NCBI GenBank assembly: GCA_025642075.2
Contig: JAODUO010000184.1
Span: 346,001-410,000, forward strand
Reading direction: 5' to 3'
DNA from: Ridgeia piscesae
Taxonomy: Eukaryota; Annelida; Polychaeta; Sabellida; Siboglinidae
DNA: 64,000 bases
Position numbers and translations under genes: made by a program. The notes under the pieces were generated by a model that saw only the letters and a list, made by a program, of their open reading frames with translations, searched no databases and had not been told where the DNA came from. Below are positions 1-13,181 of this stretch, in pieces. How positions within the stretch are numbered: position 1 is the first letter of the stretch; every line of letters starts with the position of its first letter.

Positions 1-1999
1 ACAACATTAACATTGCTTTCCAGTGTCAAAACCCACAAACCATACTAAACTTAATTTCTTGTGCAAAAGATGTCTTATCTGTACCATTATTCACACAGGT
101 AACTTATGGAGTATCCATCCAGGTAAGTACTGGTTGTGACTGAGATGGAGATGACTCCAACAGGTTGCCACTGCAGCTGCCGGACCAGCCGTCACGCACG
201 GCCGCCCATCCTTGCCAATCCTTCAGGAAGACAAGATGCGCGCGGCTGCTCATAGCTGCTCATACAACACACGGCTGTCCCTGGGCCATTAGATTCATAT
301 TCATAAACACCGCCATCAGTCGTGGCCATTTGTCTCTTGTTGTCCCAACAGCTGACATTTCCCCCTCCCTCCCCCCCTCCCCCTACACTCCCCATCTTCT
401 CCCATTCCATCCATATCTGCTGCTGGAACTTCTACGCATGGGTGACTGCTCAGAATACAGTTCTCTCTGGGCACACTATGTGACGTGGATTAATCCCTTA
501 AAGTTTGGAGTTTGAGTTTCAAGCCATTTAAGAAGAAAACATTAAGACACTCTAACACATACAGTAGATGCATTATACAGCGTGTAGTTAGACACCGTAC
601 AATACATGACTGTGTGATATATTTACCCACTGCTATTTCCTTAATACTACCTGTTGCTGCTTTGTCTTAATACATTTGTCACCACTAATTTCTATGTTAG
701 TACAACCAAAATAAAATTATTACAGGTGAAATTTAATATAAACACAAACATAAACAGTATGGACTGTGCACTGTTAATGGAAGGTTTCAATTATTTTAAA
801 AACTAATTAGTTTTATCTATAATGCAATGGCTTATCTAATCAGAATCAGTAAACAATTGCAAAGCAGTTAAACTTTACTCCTTGTACAATTCCAGGTTAA
901 ATCTCTTGACTTATTCAGTCTAGATTCTGTGCCTTTGTTTATATGCCCTTGTTAATTAATGCCACAATTGCTGCTAATAACTCTCGCTTGTCCTCCTCCA
1001 TCGTCTGACGGTTTTGCTCTTTACCAAGAAGATAAACCACCCGACCGCGATAAAGACAAACAAGGTGGCTAACCAAACCAAGATTGAGACATTGTCATCC
1101 CATACTGTGCTTACATCATTCATACATCATGCCAAAGTACAAGACAAGATTAACTTACTGTCTAATCTTGTTTTCAAAAGCTGATACAACGAGCTGCCGA
1201 TTCATATCGTCACGACACACTTGTGTGATTGTCGTGATGTTGCTTTTATACATCTACAAAATGTCTGTTATCTAAAATTTTAATTAGGTTAATATTATAA
1301 TCCATCTTTGCACTTATGTCGGCCATTTCATGGATCCATCAGTGATAACAATTACCAAAGCTCTTTGTTTCAGGATGTGTCTACTGAATACACACACGAG
1401 ACGATTGCGACTACCTGTGACGCACCCAACTTTATGTGGCAAATGATGGGTACTTTGTGAATAATGTGTCATTCAAACAGGCTCTACACACTGTTTTGAT
1501 CTTACTCTGTGGGCTGTAACTGCTGCCAGTGCAAATGTAGCCCAGCTAATTAATCAGCACATCACAAGACCGTGACGTTCTACTGTAATAAGTTTTCTTT
1601 ACATTCGTTCAGTCAAGAACAGAGCTGTGTTGGTGTAACACTGACAAAGCTGTAACACTGACAATCATGTTATGAATGAAGTCATGCCATCCGATTCAAA
1701 ACATAACATATTTCTCGACCCAGTCACAAGCGATGCAGAGGTGTTGCCGTACTCTAGAAAAGCTTATTGTTCACCAAGACTGGATTCTACATGGAACGGC
1801 ACATATACACATTTTGTATGGTCATTCCTGGTGATATGAAACCAAGATTGTACATTGTTTGCTTCGACAATGACAACCCAAGTGACATCTATGAAACAGA
1901 CCCCCGTGTGTGATGGAATCCTGCTTCAAAGGTTTCTGCCACCCACAATCACACAAATTCACCCAACAAGTCACGTGATTTAGATCTGATTTCTATGTT

Positions 2000-2290
2000 G
2001 CTTTGAATGCCTGGATCATTTCATCCACTGATACAGCCGTCATCAACAAATCGTTGGCAATGTTAATTGTACTTGAACATTTAAACCATGCAGCTGTGAC
2101 TTCACTGCTCAACAGGCCGGACCTTGATAAAACATTCTGATTAATTATTGCCCTGTATCAAACCCACCGTATGTGCTGGCACTTCTCAAGAAAGTGGTTC
2201 AACACCGTTTGAAAACACCCAAGAGCATTTTATCCTTAAGTGGATTTGTGCACTATATAAATTCCGATATTACTATTATTATTACCCAGC
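2000..2290 (+). mobile_element. degraded L2/CR1-type LINE relic (reverse-transcriptase fragment plus 3' tail)
   Basis: Reading across stops and frame changes, the plus strand gives CLDHFIH, then TFKPC/FKHAAV, TSLLNRPDLDK, NYCPVSNPPY and LLKKVVQHRL. These match in order the L2/CR1 pattern CL...L-P, P-FK-A-V-PLLKKP-LD, NYRPVSNLP and LLEKVV. It is followed closely by gcactatataaattcc and a short (ATT)n run, typical of the 3' ends of such elements. The part between is deleted. Confidence 0.75.
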
Positions 2291-2944
2291 AGCCTGTGTA
2301 GCCGTCCCTCCACTCTGTGACGTTTACGATGCCAAGAACTCGTAAAGTTGGCAGCCAACTGGTTTATTAGCAAGACAAAAACATGAGATGTGGAAGACAA
2401 TATAAAAGGCACCTAGTGGCACCTTGCTGAAACTGAGCACCGATAGTGGGTGCCGTACATCAGTGGGAGAGATGTGATGGGCAGGACAAGGGTGCTGGTC
2501 CTACTGCGGACGGACGGGACGGACCCACCTGTTGCTCCATCTGTCAGAGGGTTCAGCCATAAGTACCTGTCATAAGTGGGAGTAGCAGGGAGACTGGCAA
2601 CAGTTGTAAAGCACCCCTGCTTCTGTCCCTCTCATCCCATCTGTCTCCCACAACGTACGCTCCCTTGCATTCCAGCTCACCACGTCCACTGTCTTGGGGG
2701 GGGGGGGCATTAAAAACAATCCACTGACAGTGTTGTCTCCCTCTTTGTGTCTGTAGACTGGGTTACGATTATTTTCGTCTATTTCCCATTTCCAGTCTTC
2801 TGTCATTGATGTCCTAATGCTACCCCCATCACCTGTTTCTACCTTCCCATCTCTTGCTCCCATTTATTTCCCCCTCAAAATGTGGAGCATAAACAATTAA
2901 GGTTATCAATGAATGAACCAGTGAATGAAAGAGTGAGTGACTGA

Positions 2945-3070
2945 GTCAATAAATAAATAAATAAATCGATTGATCAATCGATCGATCAATCAATTGATTA
3001 ATCAATCAATCAATCAATCGATCAATCAACCAATCAATCAATCAATTGATTAATCAATCAACCAATCAAA
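2945..3070. repeat. (ATCA)n-type microsatellite with palindromic variants
   Basis: Starts with (AATA)n, then alternates atcaatca with cgatcgat and aattgatta variants over about 125 bp. Confidence 0.9.
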
Positions 3071-4799
3071 ACAAATTGTATTTTCTATCCTAAAAACAAT
3101 ACATTTTAAAACAGAACACTCTCTTTAGGCTCTTGTCACTTGTTGAGCAGAGTATCCTCTAGTACAAGCTTCAAAGTGTCACTGAGTGATCCTACACCTG
3201 CAACAGTGTCAGTGACCAACAACTTAACTCACATTTCCAACAGAACAGATCGCTCAGACTTGTTGTTCATGCACGCATGCATGTGCACACACAAGCGCAC
3301 ACGGCGTGTACGTAGCACGGTGCCGTTTTATTAATGTGCAGTTACTGTTATAGCAGGAGATATAACGGTGAGGATCTATGGCCATTGATCAGTGTTAATG
3401 AGTCAGCGCAGACAGTTTGTCGAGATAACACGCACCCAGCGTTCTGACTTCCCATACACAAGCACAGCCACAACCTGCACTCACCAATCATCACTCTACA
3501 ATTTATACCTTCACTTCCGGGAACAAACCTCTCCCAGTTGTGACTAGGGCACTAACCCCACCAGGCCACCCACCCGCCTATCTGCCCACTCTGTCACCAC
3601 CCCTCTGTGCACCCTGTCACCCACCCTTCCCCTCTCTCCTCCCAAACAGAGATACGTGGCTCAAAGGTCCCACAAACATTGACGTTTCAATCGTAGGAAC
3701 GGTTTGAATTATCCCCGACGTCGCATAAAAACTAGAAATTATTTCTCGCCTGACGTGTTCCGAGTGCTGGCGTCTTAATCTACGAAACACGACCTGCTGG
3801 TGACATTTGCTGTCAATGCACTGGGGTTTGGCGTTTAGGGGTCATACAACGCTTTGTCTGGAAAAGGGCTTTGTGTGAACCCACTATTTAGTCAGAGGTT
3901 GGGGGAAATTTGTCATGCTTTTGAACAAACACATTTTTATTGTTAGAGGACAAAATAATCTTGACATTTCAATTATTTTATTTTAAAAGGATATTTTATT
4001 GTTAATAATATATTTATGTAACGATTGTAGACGTTTTTTAATAATTATTTTACCACATTATGAAATTCCATGCTGCCAACACAAAACCACTATAAATTGT
4101 AATAATTATTTTGTGTTGAAATAGTTAGTTTAAACTCCACCAGTTAACGTGTGTACACTGGCATCAGTGGCATGACATTGAAAACGTATCAGTATCAACG
4201 AGTGTTTAAAACGTTCATGGCTAATGTCACTTTGAGTTTGAGTATGCTGGTAAACTGATCCGTTCAGTTGTGGTATTGGAATCAGGCTTCTTCGTCTTCC
4301 AAATGCTATTACACCAATCACATGAATATTATAGTATTCTCAGTATTCGCTTGTATAAAACATTTTGCTACAAAATAGAGCAGCACTTCTTAACCTCATA
4401 AACAGACTGTTACCTGATAAACAGACTGCTCTGTATAATTAAATTACTCTATAATTAAACAAATATGCGACTGTTATCTCTAGGAAGTCAACAGTACCGG
4501 GCGTCGACATATTTTGAGGTTTTAGTAAACTTAAAAAGCTTTTATTGGCATTTATCATTAATTCTGATTGGTCTGTGTCCGCACTTTTCCTGATGTTCCA
4601 TTGTCCACCCATAGGGGGTCGGGTTTCACCGACACGTCCAGATTAGCAACTATCGCATATCAGATCCTTCGACCGGCTGTGTGACAACCGCGCTTTCATT
4701 CCTCCTACAGTTTCAATTCATTTCCGTCTCAGCCGGCCGGCACTCCTAAACGCATACACACTAATATAAATGTTTGCCGATTGGCGTAAAAAGCTCTGA

Positions 4800-5080
4800 T
4801 TGTCAGGGTAATGGCGTGGCCGTCGACAACTATGGCCCCCAGGGGTCTCAGGTGTGCGGCAGCTATCACTCGTGGTAATTAGTCGGTGGCGCACTGTCTC
4901 GCTGAATCAAACGCATACAAAGTGGCAGAGCGGGGCAGATTGAAGCGTGTGTCGATGACGAGATGACAAATAATCTGGCATTTAGCCAAATCAAAGGCTC
5001 GCCTGTCGCACTTTAATATTTCCTCGCCTGCTTTATGATTAACCTAATGTTGCGCGAGTGAAAGGACTCTTTTAGCGGCT
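4800..5080. promoter_or_regulatory. conserved-looking non-coding block
   Basis: A unique, CpG-containing stretch with homeodomain-like TAATTAG, cactttaatatttcc and ctttatgattaacctaatg. It contrasts with the neutral AT-rich flanks. This is a judgement by texture; no alignment was possible. Confidence 0.25.
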
Positions 5081-6039
5081 GGACCCGGGGGATTCCATGT
5101 CGTCTTCGCACCAGGCCAACGCAACGTGCTTAAATCAGGCGATGTCGGTTGTTTCTCTGTGTTTTAGTCTTGTTAAAAAGACAACACTACGAGAGTTTAC
5201 TACACAGTTTTGGCCGAAAAATGGTTCACAGATATTTTTAAATAATGATTTGTTTTATGAATGCAAATATACAAGTAAATGAAAGCTTGTAACTGCAGTT
5301 ATCTGTATATATTTTCTTAAAATAACAACCCAATGAGCAGATTGTTTTTAAATGTTCCTTTGGCATGACACTTCTTGAACTAACACACAGCTATAAAAAT
5401 AAACAGAAGCAATTCTGTTTGCAATACTTATGACTTTATATATTTATTAACTCAATTAATTACCTACAATTGATTTAAGAATCGCCTGAGAATGTTGTCT
5501 GACATCAGGAAAAAGACTTTACATGGATGAGGGGGATCACATGCAGCTTTTTCTTATGTTGGATATCAATGTCATGTTTCAGGCCATCACTACTAATATA
5601 CTGATGCCATTATAACTTTTGTCTGACAGGGTGGGGTTTTGGGCCAGATGAAATTAATTTAGTTTGATATCAATCGGACAAGAATGTTCTGAGAAGGTCC
5701 ATTATGTACATAAAACGGCCAATGTGTTTTGATAAAAAAATTAAACAATTCAAACCATTTTGTTGAATTATTTCATATAAAAGCAAACATTTATTTGCAT
5801 TCATGCACAGAACACAATGCAGGCCTCTTAATCTACCTAGTATCATTAGTATCACCTGTGACAAAAACATCACATCACCTGAAGGTTCAGTACAATCAGG
5901 TAAGTTAACATATAATTTAGCCCTATGAGGAATAAACACAATGGCACAGCGCCTTACTACTAAAACAATACCTCCACCGATTCCGCTGTCAGTGATGAAT
6001 AGGACCAATCAGCAGGTCTCTAGCCAATCTAAATTTAGT

Positions 6040-6330
6040 AGAGACCATGAGGAGGAATTGCAGCCTGGCCGAGCGAGAGTAGAGACCAGATCGGAGGGCC
6101 CCCGACTGATTAAAGACTCATTGTCAGAGCGCTGCTTAATTTACTGTTACAACGACAGAGACATTACAACGGAGGCTGTCATCTGTAGCCTTAATGACCG
6201 TCATTACGTCTGAGTGTATTGCGGGGAATCAGATGAAGCCACAACAGGCCGACAGTCTCAGTGTCCCAGCGCTCAATACGCCAGGCCTCACTGCTGTCTT
6301 CTTACCTAATGGCCCGTGAAATAACCGACG
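6040..6330. promoter_or_regulatory. conserved-looking non-coding block
   Basis: A unique block of balanced composition containing ctgattaaagactcattgtc, gctgcttaatttactgttac and ccttaatgaccgtcattac. No intact frame in the phase required by the gene. Confidence 0.25.
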
Positions 6331-7003
6331 CATTCTCGCTGCTGCTAAAGTAACCTATCAGTTGTACCATCCGTGTGAGAATACACCGTTGTCAGACATG
6401 GACACCGTTGATTACAACCCTCTATTTAGACCATCCCCGCCCTTTTACCTGCAGCGTTTAGTGATCAGCACTTAGTTCGCCCCACCCCCAACATCAAAGA
6501 TGCTTACAAATACACATTCACCATCATTAGAAGCATAACAAATCAAAGAACAACCATAGCACCCTGTTGTCCTCTTGTCGTTGTATCACAACACCTTTCC
6601 TTGCCCCTCATCTTAATGGGGCGAGATCATTGGGGTTAGAAACTTAAAGGTCACAGTGCTGCAAACACAACTAACCTTTCATAGTCACCAAAAACTCACA
6701 TCGTGGGGTAAACACAAAATTATGCAAAATCAGATGCAGTGAAGCTTTATGAAGACCTCGGGAAACTACACCTGCCAGGAAGCATCCCACGTCTCAAGGT
6801 ATTTATCTCTAGTTTCTGCGCAAAAAAACATCCACGAGATAATTCAGCTACCTGCCAGCGCCAATGTAAAAGTTAAACACTGAACTGTGCAAACAGACGC
6901 CAACGACACACAGCTGTGAGTAGTCAGACCGTCGGAGCACCGCGGCACACGACAGCCAGACACAGGTCAGTGCTGCCACCTGGTGGACAAGGGTGGTGTC
7001 ATG

Positions 7004-7041
7004 GAATGAATGGCTGGGAATGAATGGCTGGGAATGAATGG
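7004..7041. repeat. short tandem repeat, 15-bp unit
   Basis: The unit ggaatgaatggctgg is repeated about 2.5 times. Confidence 0.8.
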
Positions 7042-8489
7042 GTACATTATGAGACTGTCACGGACATCACCTTGGGACACCATGCCATCAACTACCCTAC
7101 TGGCCACCACTTAGTACTACTACTACTATTATTATTACCACAAGATGATGTGTCCAGTTAGTGTTGTCAACAGATTCCTATTCCAGAAGGAATCTACAGA
7201 TCTTCCATATTGGCAACTAAGTTGATTTCTGTTTCATTTGATTTATCCAATACAATAACAATGCACTTATACTGACATCACAGCTACAGAGCACCAGAAT
7301 TCTATGTCACAGTGCATGCACTCGTTTATATTGTGGTCGACAGAAAAAACAACAGAACCCAAATATAACTGATTAAATATTGTCCACTCCTTCCTTTCAG
7401 AGAAATTTTATGCGAGATTAACATTACAGAAAAACAAATTGGCAACAACCCTACATCATAGGTGTACCAAAATGACCAGAAACTTCAAAGCAGTTACCCC
7501 ACCAAACTGGGCGATCTTTTTATATGCGACTGTACGCGTCAGCCAAGAAATATAAATTGGCAATTAATAAAAGAAAGCTGCTTTAAGTGGTTTGCACCGA
7601 CTGCCCAAGAAACACTAGTAACTTGTCTCTTTCACCTGCCTAGAACAACGCCGCCCCGAACCGCCTTAGACCGCATGCTGACGGGAGCCACCTGGTGGTG
7701 GACCTTGTAGCACTTGACCTATTAAACACCTCTGACCGCAGCCTACACTCAGACAGCTTTCCCACACGTTTAACCCCACTCGAACACACGCAAAACATCA
7801 TCACAATGTTCCCGTTTGACCAGATCTAAACTTCTGGGTTTTAGCCAGACAAGAAATCTGCCGTCTGCAAAACATGTCTTCATGGATCGGACGCATGAAA
7901 TTGTCAAGTTTTGGAAATGAAAGCGTTAAATTGCAGGTACATGTACAGGTACATGAACCGCGGTAATTGCTAATTAAGGTGGTTAATTAAGATGTTGCAG
8001 GTACCTGGTGCCAGCAGAGTCTTCCAGCACTGCCACCGTCTTAGGTTACGGGCACCGCTTGCAGGGCACCGCATTTCTCTGGCGGTGCACCAACAATATT
8101 TGCCACGTCCCGCTCAATAGCCCACACTTACCAAAATGTATTCATTAATATTTTCATATGTACACCACACAAACTGCTCAAACTTAGGTACGTTGAAGAT
8201 CTTACGAAAAGCGTTGTTTTATGATTAGAAACATATAATGTAAATTTGACACATGCCAGAATTCCCACGATACACTTCCACGTTTTCCAACATGAGCTCC
8301 ACCTAGTGAGTGAGCATACACTGCAACAACAATAACACGTCTGCAGTCAACATTACCTCAAAAAATGAAGCTGAACCTATATGTGCCACAGAAAACACAT
8401 TTCTAACTCATGAAGCAACCACAGACTATGAAACACTGCAACAAAACAATCAAATGATTTTGAGGCCCAGAAAGACAGGATTCACGTAC

Positions 8490-8551
8490 CTGTGGTTGCG
8501 AGTCACGTGCTGAATAGCCTCGGTTTGAATAAGGCATCTCGCTGTTTTTAT
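8490..8551 (-). CDS. TCF4/12: E-protein, fifth coding exon (last one in the window)
   Basis: Exon of 62 bp with a strong pyrimidine tract and acceptor cctcttttgtgttgtag, and donor GTACGT. Its first two bases complete an Asn codon begun at 12181. Then come 20 codons, KNSEMPYSNRGYSARDSQPQ, ending in phase 0. This corresponds to human TCF4 KTERGSYSSYGRESNLQGC, sharing the (R)GYS-x-R-(E/D)S core, and the human exon also ends in phase 0. No following exon was found between 1 and 8489. The next expected segment, which carries the conserved KVPPGLPSS region, should lie beyond the left edge. A SINE ends a few tens of bases upstream of this acceptor. Confidence 0.85.
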
Positions 8552-8599
8552 CTACAACACAAAAGAGGACACATACATGACATGCACTCCTGATATCGG

Positions 8600-8812
8600 A
8601 GGTCAGGGCTGACCACATCTAAAGCCACGATGGCCAGGGCAACCCACCACTGTCTATAGCCAGGCACACATTTATACAGCTGAGTGAACTGGAACATAGT
8701 AGAATGAAAAAACCTGGCCAAGATTTTAACACCGCAGCACATGATTTGAACCTGTGCGCTCTTAGTTTTAGCTGAGTGTCCGAAGCTCTACCCCGGAGCC
8801 ATTGCGCTCTAC
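8600..8812 (-). mobile_element. tRNA-derived SINE
   Basis: The minus strand holds a tRNA-like head with box A TGGCTCCGGGGTAGAGC (8801-8785) and box B GGTTCAAATCA (8752-8742) at tRNA-like spacing. The head is followed by a body with cagttcactcagctgtata and tgtgcctggc, which resembles conserved central domains of animal tRNA-SINEs. The left (3') limit is uncertain. It lies in sense orientation in the E-protein intron, within about 50-60 bp of the acceptor of the exon at 8490. Confidence 0.65.
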
Positions 8813-9239
8813 ATCACATCGCTGGCATCTGAGAACACCACCACCAATGAACAAGACAAAGGAGGACACTGGCTCAGTTTGCCTGGCGACATCTGACGAG
8901 CTGGGAAAAAAATTATATCTAGTTCACGACATAGAATATCAATGATAGTCACCATGTTGAAACAAGTTCCACTTTAAAAAAATTCACTAAAAAGGAATTA
9001 ACTAATAATTTCAAATGATTAATATATTCCAGTTTATTTCTGCTAAACTCTCCACCGTACGCCTTTAGCCTCACATTCTCATACTTGTCTCTCCTAACTG
9101 CTATACAACGTGTCAGTTCCAATTCCACGCATGTTATGTTTTTGTTAGCCTACAAATCAGCAAAAATGTACTAAGAAGGTCACTATCCTTTACCACAATA
9201 ATTAACTTTTCGGTGTCTTGTTTACCGTACTGTCGGCAG

Positions 9240-9440
9240 ATGGATGATTACCTGTCAGGTCGACGCCACCTAGTCATTTAAATCCCGCGGCAGTTTCTTG
9301 GCAAGAAATAGGGAAATTATTAACTTCTCATCAGCCGCGTGCCGCCTTCGGCAGTAAACAAGTGGAGCTGTGCAAACCGCGTCTATTTAGATCCGTTTAT
9401 TCGCGGGTCGTTTGTAGTGACGTTGTCGGAGTCATCCACT
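9240..9440. promoter_or_regulatory. conserved-looking non-coding block
   Basis: A CpG-containing unique block in the intron between the fourth and fifth exons, with a CTCF-like motif at 9262-9275. Confidence 0.25.
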
Positions 9441-10315
9441 TCTTAGTAAACATACGCTTGGAATGTTTATTTCATATCCGCATGTATTTCTGTATTGGTG
9501 TGTAATTTGTCAAAACCCCCACACGTCGTCTAGAAATACCATACGGATGGTACATAAAAGAGCGACTTTTCAATAATTGTTTCATATATTGCTAATGTAC
9601 ACTATAGTGTATAGATCTATGTATTATAATCGTAATTTTATATACGTTTTTCAGATTTATTTGTTAAATTCTTTTACTACTTATCTTTTTAATTTAATTA
9701 ATACACATTTAATGGCTTTAATTAAGTTTGACATATACCACCCGGAATTTTTTTTTACGCAGATTCAGATGCAGAGCAAATTTGTATTATTATATCATAA
9801 AAAAATACTAAGTACATAAAATGAACTATTGAGTGATTTATTTTCAATTAGCAAGGGAATGCACGGCTATATATCTGAGTAAGTACATAAACAACAGTCA
9901 TGACAGCCGGCCATTCACAATGTTTCGGACAACAACACTGGGTATAAACACTGTGCAAAACCTTGTCAAGACGGCCACAAAAACGACATTCAATGCTGAT
10001 TCGCTCCATTCAATTACCACAATTAGGATTGATGCTAGACACGTGGCATGGCGGTCAGAATGGATTTACAGGACGCACAGAGGACCTTTGCAGGCCCCAG
10101 TCATTACTATGGCAGTGGGCAGGCCAAAGAAACCGAAATCAATTTCTAAGCCGGACTGAACGAGTCAAAGCAACCATAATGACACAACCGACGGTTTGAC
10201 ACCGACGGCTCTCTATCGACATTGGCGACGCTGACAGACGCTGGACATACAGTGTCGGTGCAATCTCGTCTCGTCTGATTACCTTGTTAGAAGACGGCAC
10301 TGTTAATAATGTCAG

Positions 10316-10640
10316 CTAACTAGCAGTGGACACAAGCACTGAACAAGCGTGGTGCCAACAGTGCATGGTGCCAGCCAGCAAGTATGAACCAGTACCATGC
10401 TGACAGTACTTGGTGTCAGCATCCATAAACCAACACCATGATGATAGTGCATGGTGCCAGTCAGCAACAACTAACGAGCACCCAGCACTGTGCTGACAGC
10501 ACAAGCTGCATAGTCAGCACTCAGGGAAGGTCAGAAAGAACAAACCAGCACGCTGCTGACAGTGAGTGCGCAGTGCCTGTCAGCAACAATGAACAGACAC
10601 CTTGCTGACAGACGACATAGTGCCACGTCAACAAAAAACA
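10316..10640. repeat. diverged minisatellite, unit roughly 45-65 bp
   Basis: Variants of agcaacaatgaaccagcac, catgctgacagtg and catggtgccag recur about five times in the same order. Units are too diverged for a precise period. Confidence 0.6.
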
Positions 10641-12180
10641 ACTGTTGACACAGACGCGTCCTTTCTGCACCATCTCAAGTCCTCGCACATTGTCAGTGTG
10701 TATTAATACGACACGAGAGTGTGGACACACAGAAAGCCATTACGTTGGCGACGCGGCCGACGCGATGACTCTCCTCTCCCCATAGCCCCAGCCCTGTCGC
10801 CTGCCCGCTCTCCCTGTGCTAGAAATAATTTCCACATTGTTCTATTATTAACGAGACTGTCTCGGTCGCATTTGACATCTAATTTCCTCAGGTAGGCTCC
10901 AGCAGCCACCGATACCTCTGCTTGTCTTGCACCTTTCTTGGGCCAGACGTCTCGAGTCTACCCTACAAATGTTTATGCCACTCCCCCAAAACGATGCATA
11001 CCTACTACCTCACTTTCAGGGGTCCAACCCCAATAGGGATTTTTCTTTTTCCTGCTCAATTAAGCCAACAGCGAAATTTAAAAAAAACTTGAGATGAGAT
11101 GATTCCAAGTGACATAGCCCGTCAAAAAAATTGGTATGATTTACAAGGCTGGTACCAACTGCTCTTCTAAGTACATTAATTCTTGAAACATGTTTTGAGA
11201 ACCCATCCTTATGTTTAATAATATTTAATTTGCTAGCGTCGGATCCACAACTGTTCGTACTGCCTTACAATACGCAAGACATCACAATCATTGAGCTAAA
11301 ATGGTTGTACTAAGACAGTTGCCTATGTGAATGTAGCGCCCTTTGGCAAATAATATCAAACTAACGACTTGGTAGCTTAGTTTCTGACACATTGACAATC
11401 ACAATCATCTACAGTGACCTACCATTCAATAGAATGGATACTTCTACTTGTAATGTTAATCGCTGCGACGTTCCCCAATCAAGTTACCTCCGCTAACAAG
11501 TCCATTTTTGTCTGTGCGTACGCCCGTAATTGTTAACAACAGCTGCGGAAGCAAAAATTACTGCTTTTATCTGTCTCATTAAACTGCCCGCAGACTTCAT
11601 GCAACATTTCTATATGGCCGATTTATTGGTGCGACTGCGTTCGTGGATTGCCACACCAATCGTCACTGTTTTTACGGTGCATTAAAACATCTCTCGTCTG
11701 AACATCTTTATTGCCGTCACCCGACAACCTTGCCCTTCTCAGGCAATGCATTATGGGTGATAATGAGCCGTACAAACACAGCATACATATCAAGTCTATT
11801 CAACCGTCTCACATGACATAACCGCTGCAAGCAGCAGCTTTGTGATGACTTGCCCATCCGCGATCGATCTAACATTTCTACGAAATACCAGAATTCAATC
11901 AAACGTTAATAAGTCACACAATGTGCAAATGGATTATAATATATTACATCATATTAGTTGTTTACCTGTACGTGGTCATAGACATATTTCTACTACAAAA
12001 ACAATATTACAGCACTTGATGAATAAAAACCAATTTCCAACTGACTATAATTATTACAAAAACACAGTAATATCTATAAGCATGAACTGCAACTAGAAAT
12101 ATTCACAAGACAAATGTAGGGTCACTGGGCACCACGAGTGACTTCAATCTCAATAGACAGACGGAGGGAGGGTGACTTAC

Positions 12181-12274
12181 TGAGTAAAGATGGCATGTCG
12201 TTGGTCATGAAGGGGTGCATGGAGTCATTGTAGGGCGACTGACCACTGGGCTGTTGCTGACGACCCTCAAATAC
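12181..12274 (-). CDS. TCF4/12: E-protein, fourth coding exon
   Basis: Exon of 94 bp with acceptor gctctgttgtgtacag and donor GTAAGTCA. Only the frame beginning GTA TTT GAG is free of stops, and that is the phase 0 demanded by the exon at 13182. It encodes residues 92-122 plus one base: VFEGRQQQPSGQSPYNDSM followed by HPFMTNDMPSLLS. The position corresponds to human TCF4 [21 protein letters not shown], sharing an aromatic start, a central S/T-PY and acidic/Met residues. It ends in phase 1. The intron to the next exon is 3.6 kb and contains a SINE and a diverged tandem repeat. Confidence 0.85.
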
Positions 12275-13181
12275 CTGTACACAACAGAGCACACAGGTGA
12301 AACGTGTGCACACACACACGCACGCACGCACACACACACGCATGCACACTCACACAACTACCACTGCTGGTCACCTCTATGTCCACGACTCTGGTTCTTG
12401 GCTGTTTTATTCTGCCATAACTTGTCACATTTTTATTTTACCACCCATCTAAGCCTCTCTCCCACCCCCATTCCCCTTCCTGGCTGCTCTTTAACCCACT
12501 GGTTTCCTCCTAAAAACCCTCTCCTCACACAAAATGTCTCCCTCGGCACTTCCATTGCTAGCTTTATAACCTCTTATCCTTGAACAGCAGTTGTCAATGT
12601 AAATGTCCACTATTATCTCCAGCATCACATTTTTCATTTTCCCTTTCTGCATAATTTTCAACATTATTTTAACTATTCATTAGTTATCTAATTAATTTAT
12701 TTACTGTTCAGTGTTTAATACACTTAACATACTATCTTGTTGTAAAGGATCTACAAATTATGGAAGGACTATTTTAAATAATATTTCATGGTAAACATTT
12801 TATAATTATGTTTTATTTAACTTAGAGTATAATTCTAAATGGTTGTGAGTATACATATGTATAACATTTTATAGCAATTTGATTGGGTAGGTGCTAGATA
12901 AATAAAATATTATTATTCCATTCAAACTATTACTACAAAATTATGATTCGAATGGTTTCAATCCTGGCTCTGTTAACTGGCCTGGGAATAGCTGTCATGT
13001 GACTTAGACTGTGACATTGCAGCAGCTCAGCATAACTGACAACTGCGGTTTGACACCTAACATGGCTGCTACAGTAATGTCACCATTCACCAATGTCATA
13101 GCCAGTGAATCAACTGATGGCATTAACAGGAACTCAGGGAGCTTGTTTATCAACCAACAGGGGTAATAAGGCTCAACTTAC

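Larger units (their letters stand above)
1..8489 (-). other. intron of the E-protein gene running off the left edge
   Basis: This stretch lies downstream of the last exon found. It contains an L2-like LINE relic (2000-2290), an ATCA repeat (2945-3070), a small 15-bp repeat near 7004 and several unique blocks that look conserved. Potential exons near 6305 and 6840 were tested and contain stops in the required frame. The remaining unique sequence shows no recognisable coding. Confidence 0.6.
8552..12180 (-). other. intron between the fourth and fifth coding exons
   Basis: It contains a SINE (8600-8812), a conserved-looking block (9240-9440) and a diverged tandem repeat (10316-10640). Short candidate exons near 9250, 10270 and 11470 break the frame or have poor acceptors. 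Nothing else is recognisable. Confidence 0.65.

Noticed and set aside
120..130. Good plus-strand donor CCAG followed by GTAAGTACT
   Set aside because: Opposite strand to the gene, and no associated coding frame.
6300..6350. Possible minus-strand exon ending at a GTAAGA donor near 6305
   Set aside because: In the phase required after the exon at 8490 it ends in TAG, and the acceptor is weak.
6775..6830. Possible minus-strand exon with acceptor tttttgcgcag
   Set aside because: Right phase and open, but the donor GTGTAG is poor and the peptide does not resemble the expected E-protein segment.
7630..7710. Open minus-strand segment with a GTGAAA donor
   Set aside because: No pyrimidine tract at the acceptor; the sequence is better explained as a CTCF-like motif block.
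8731..8812. Functional tRNA gene
   Set aside because: Boxes A and B are present, but the stem pairing is poor and a SINE body follows.
12360..12920. Pyrimidine-rich sequence ending in gtgctagataaataaaatattattatt, like a LINE 3' end
   Set aside because: No reverse-transcriptase fragment or repeat copy could be found to support it.
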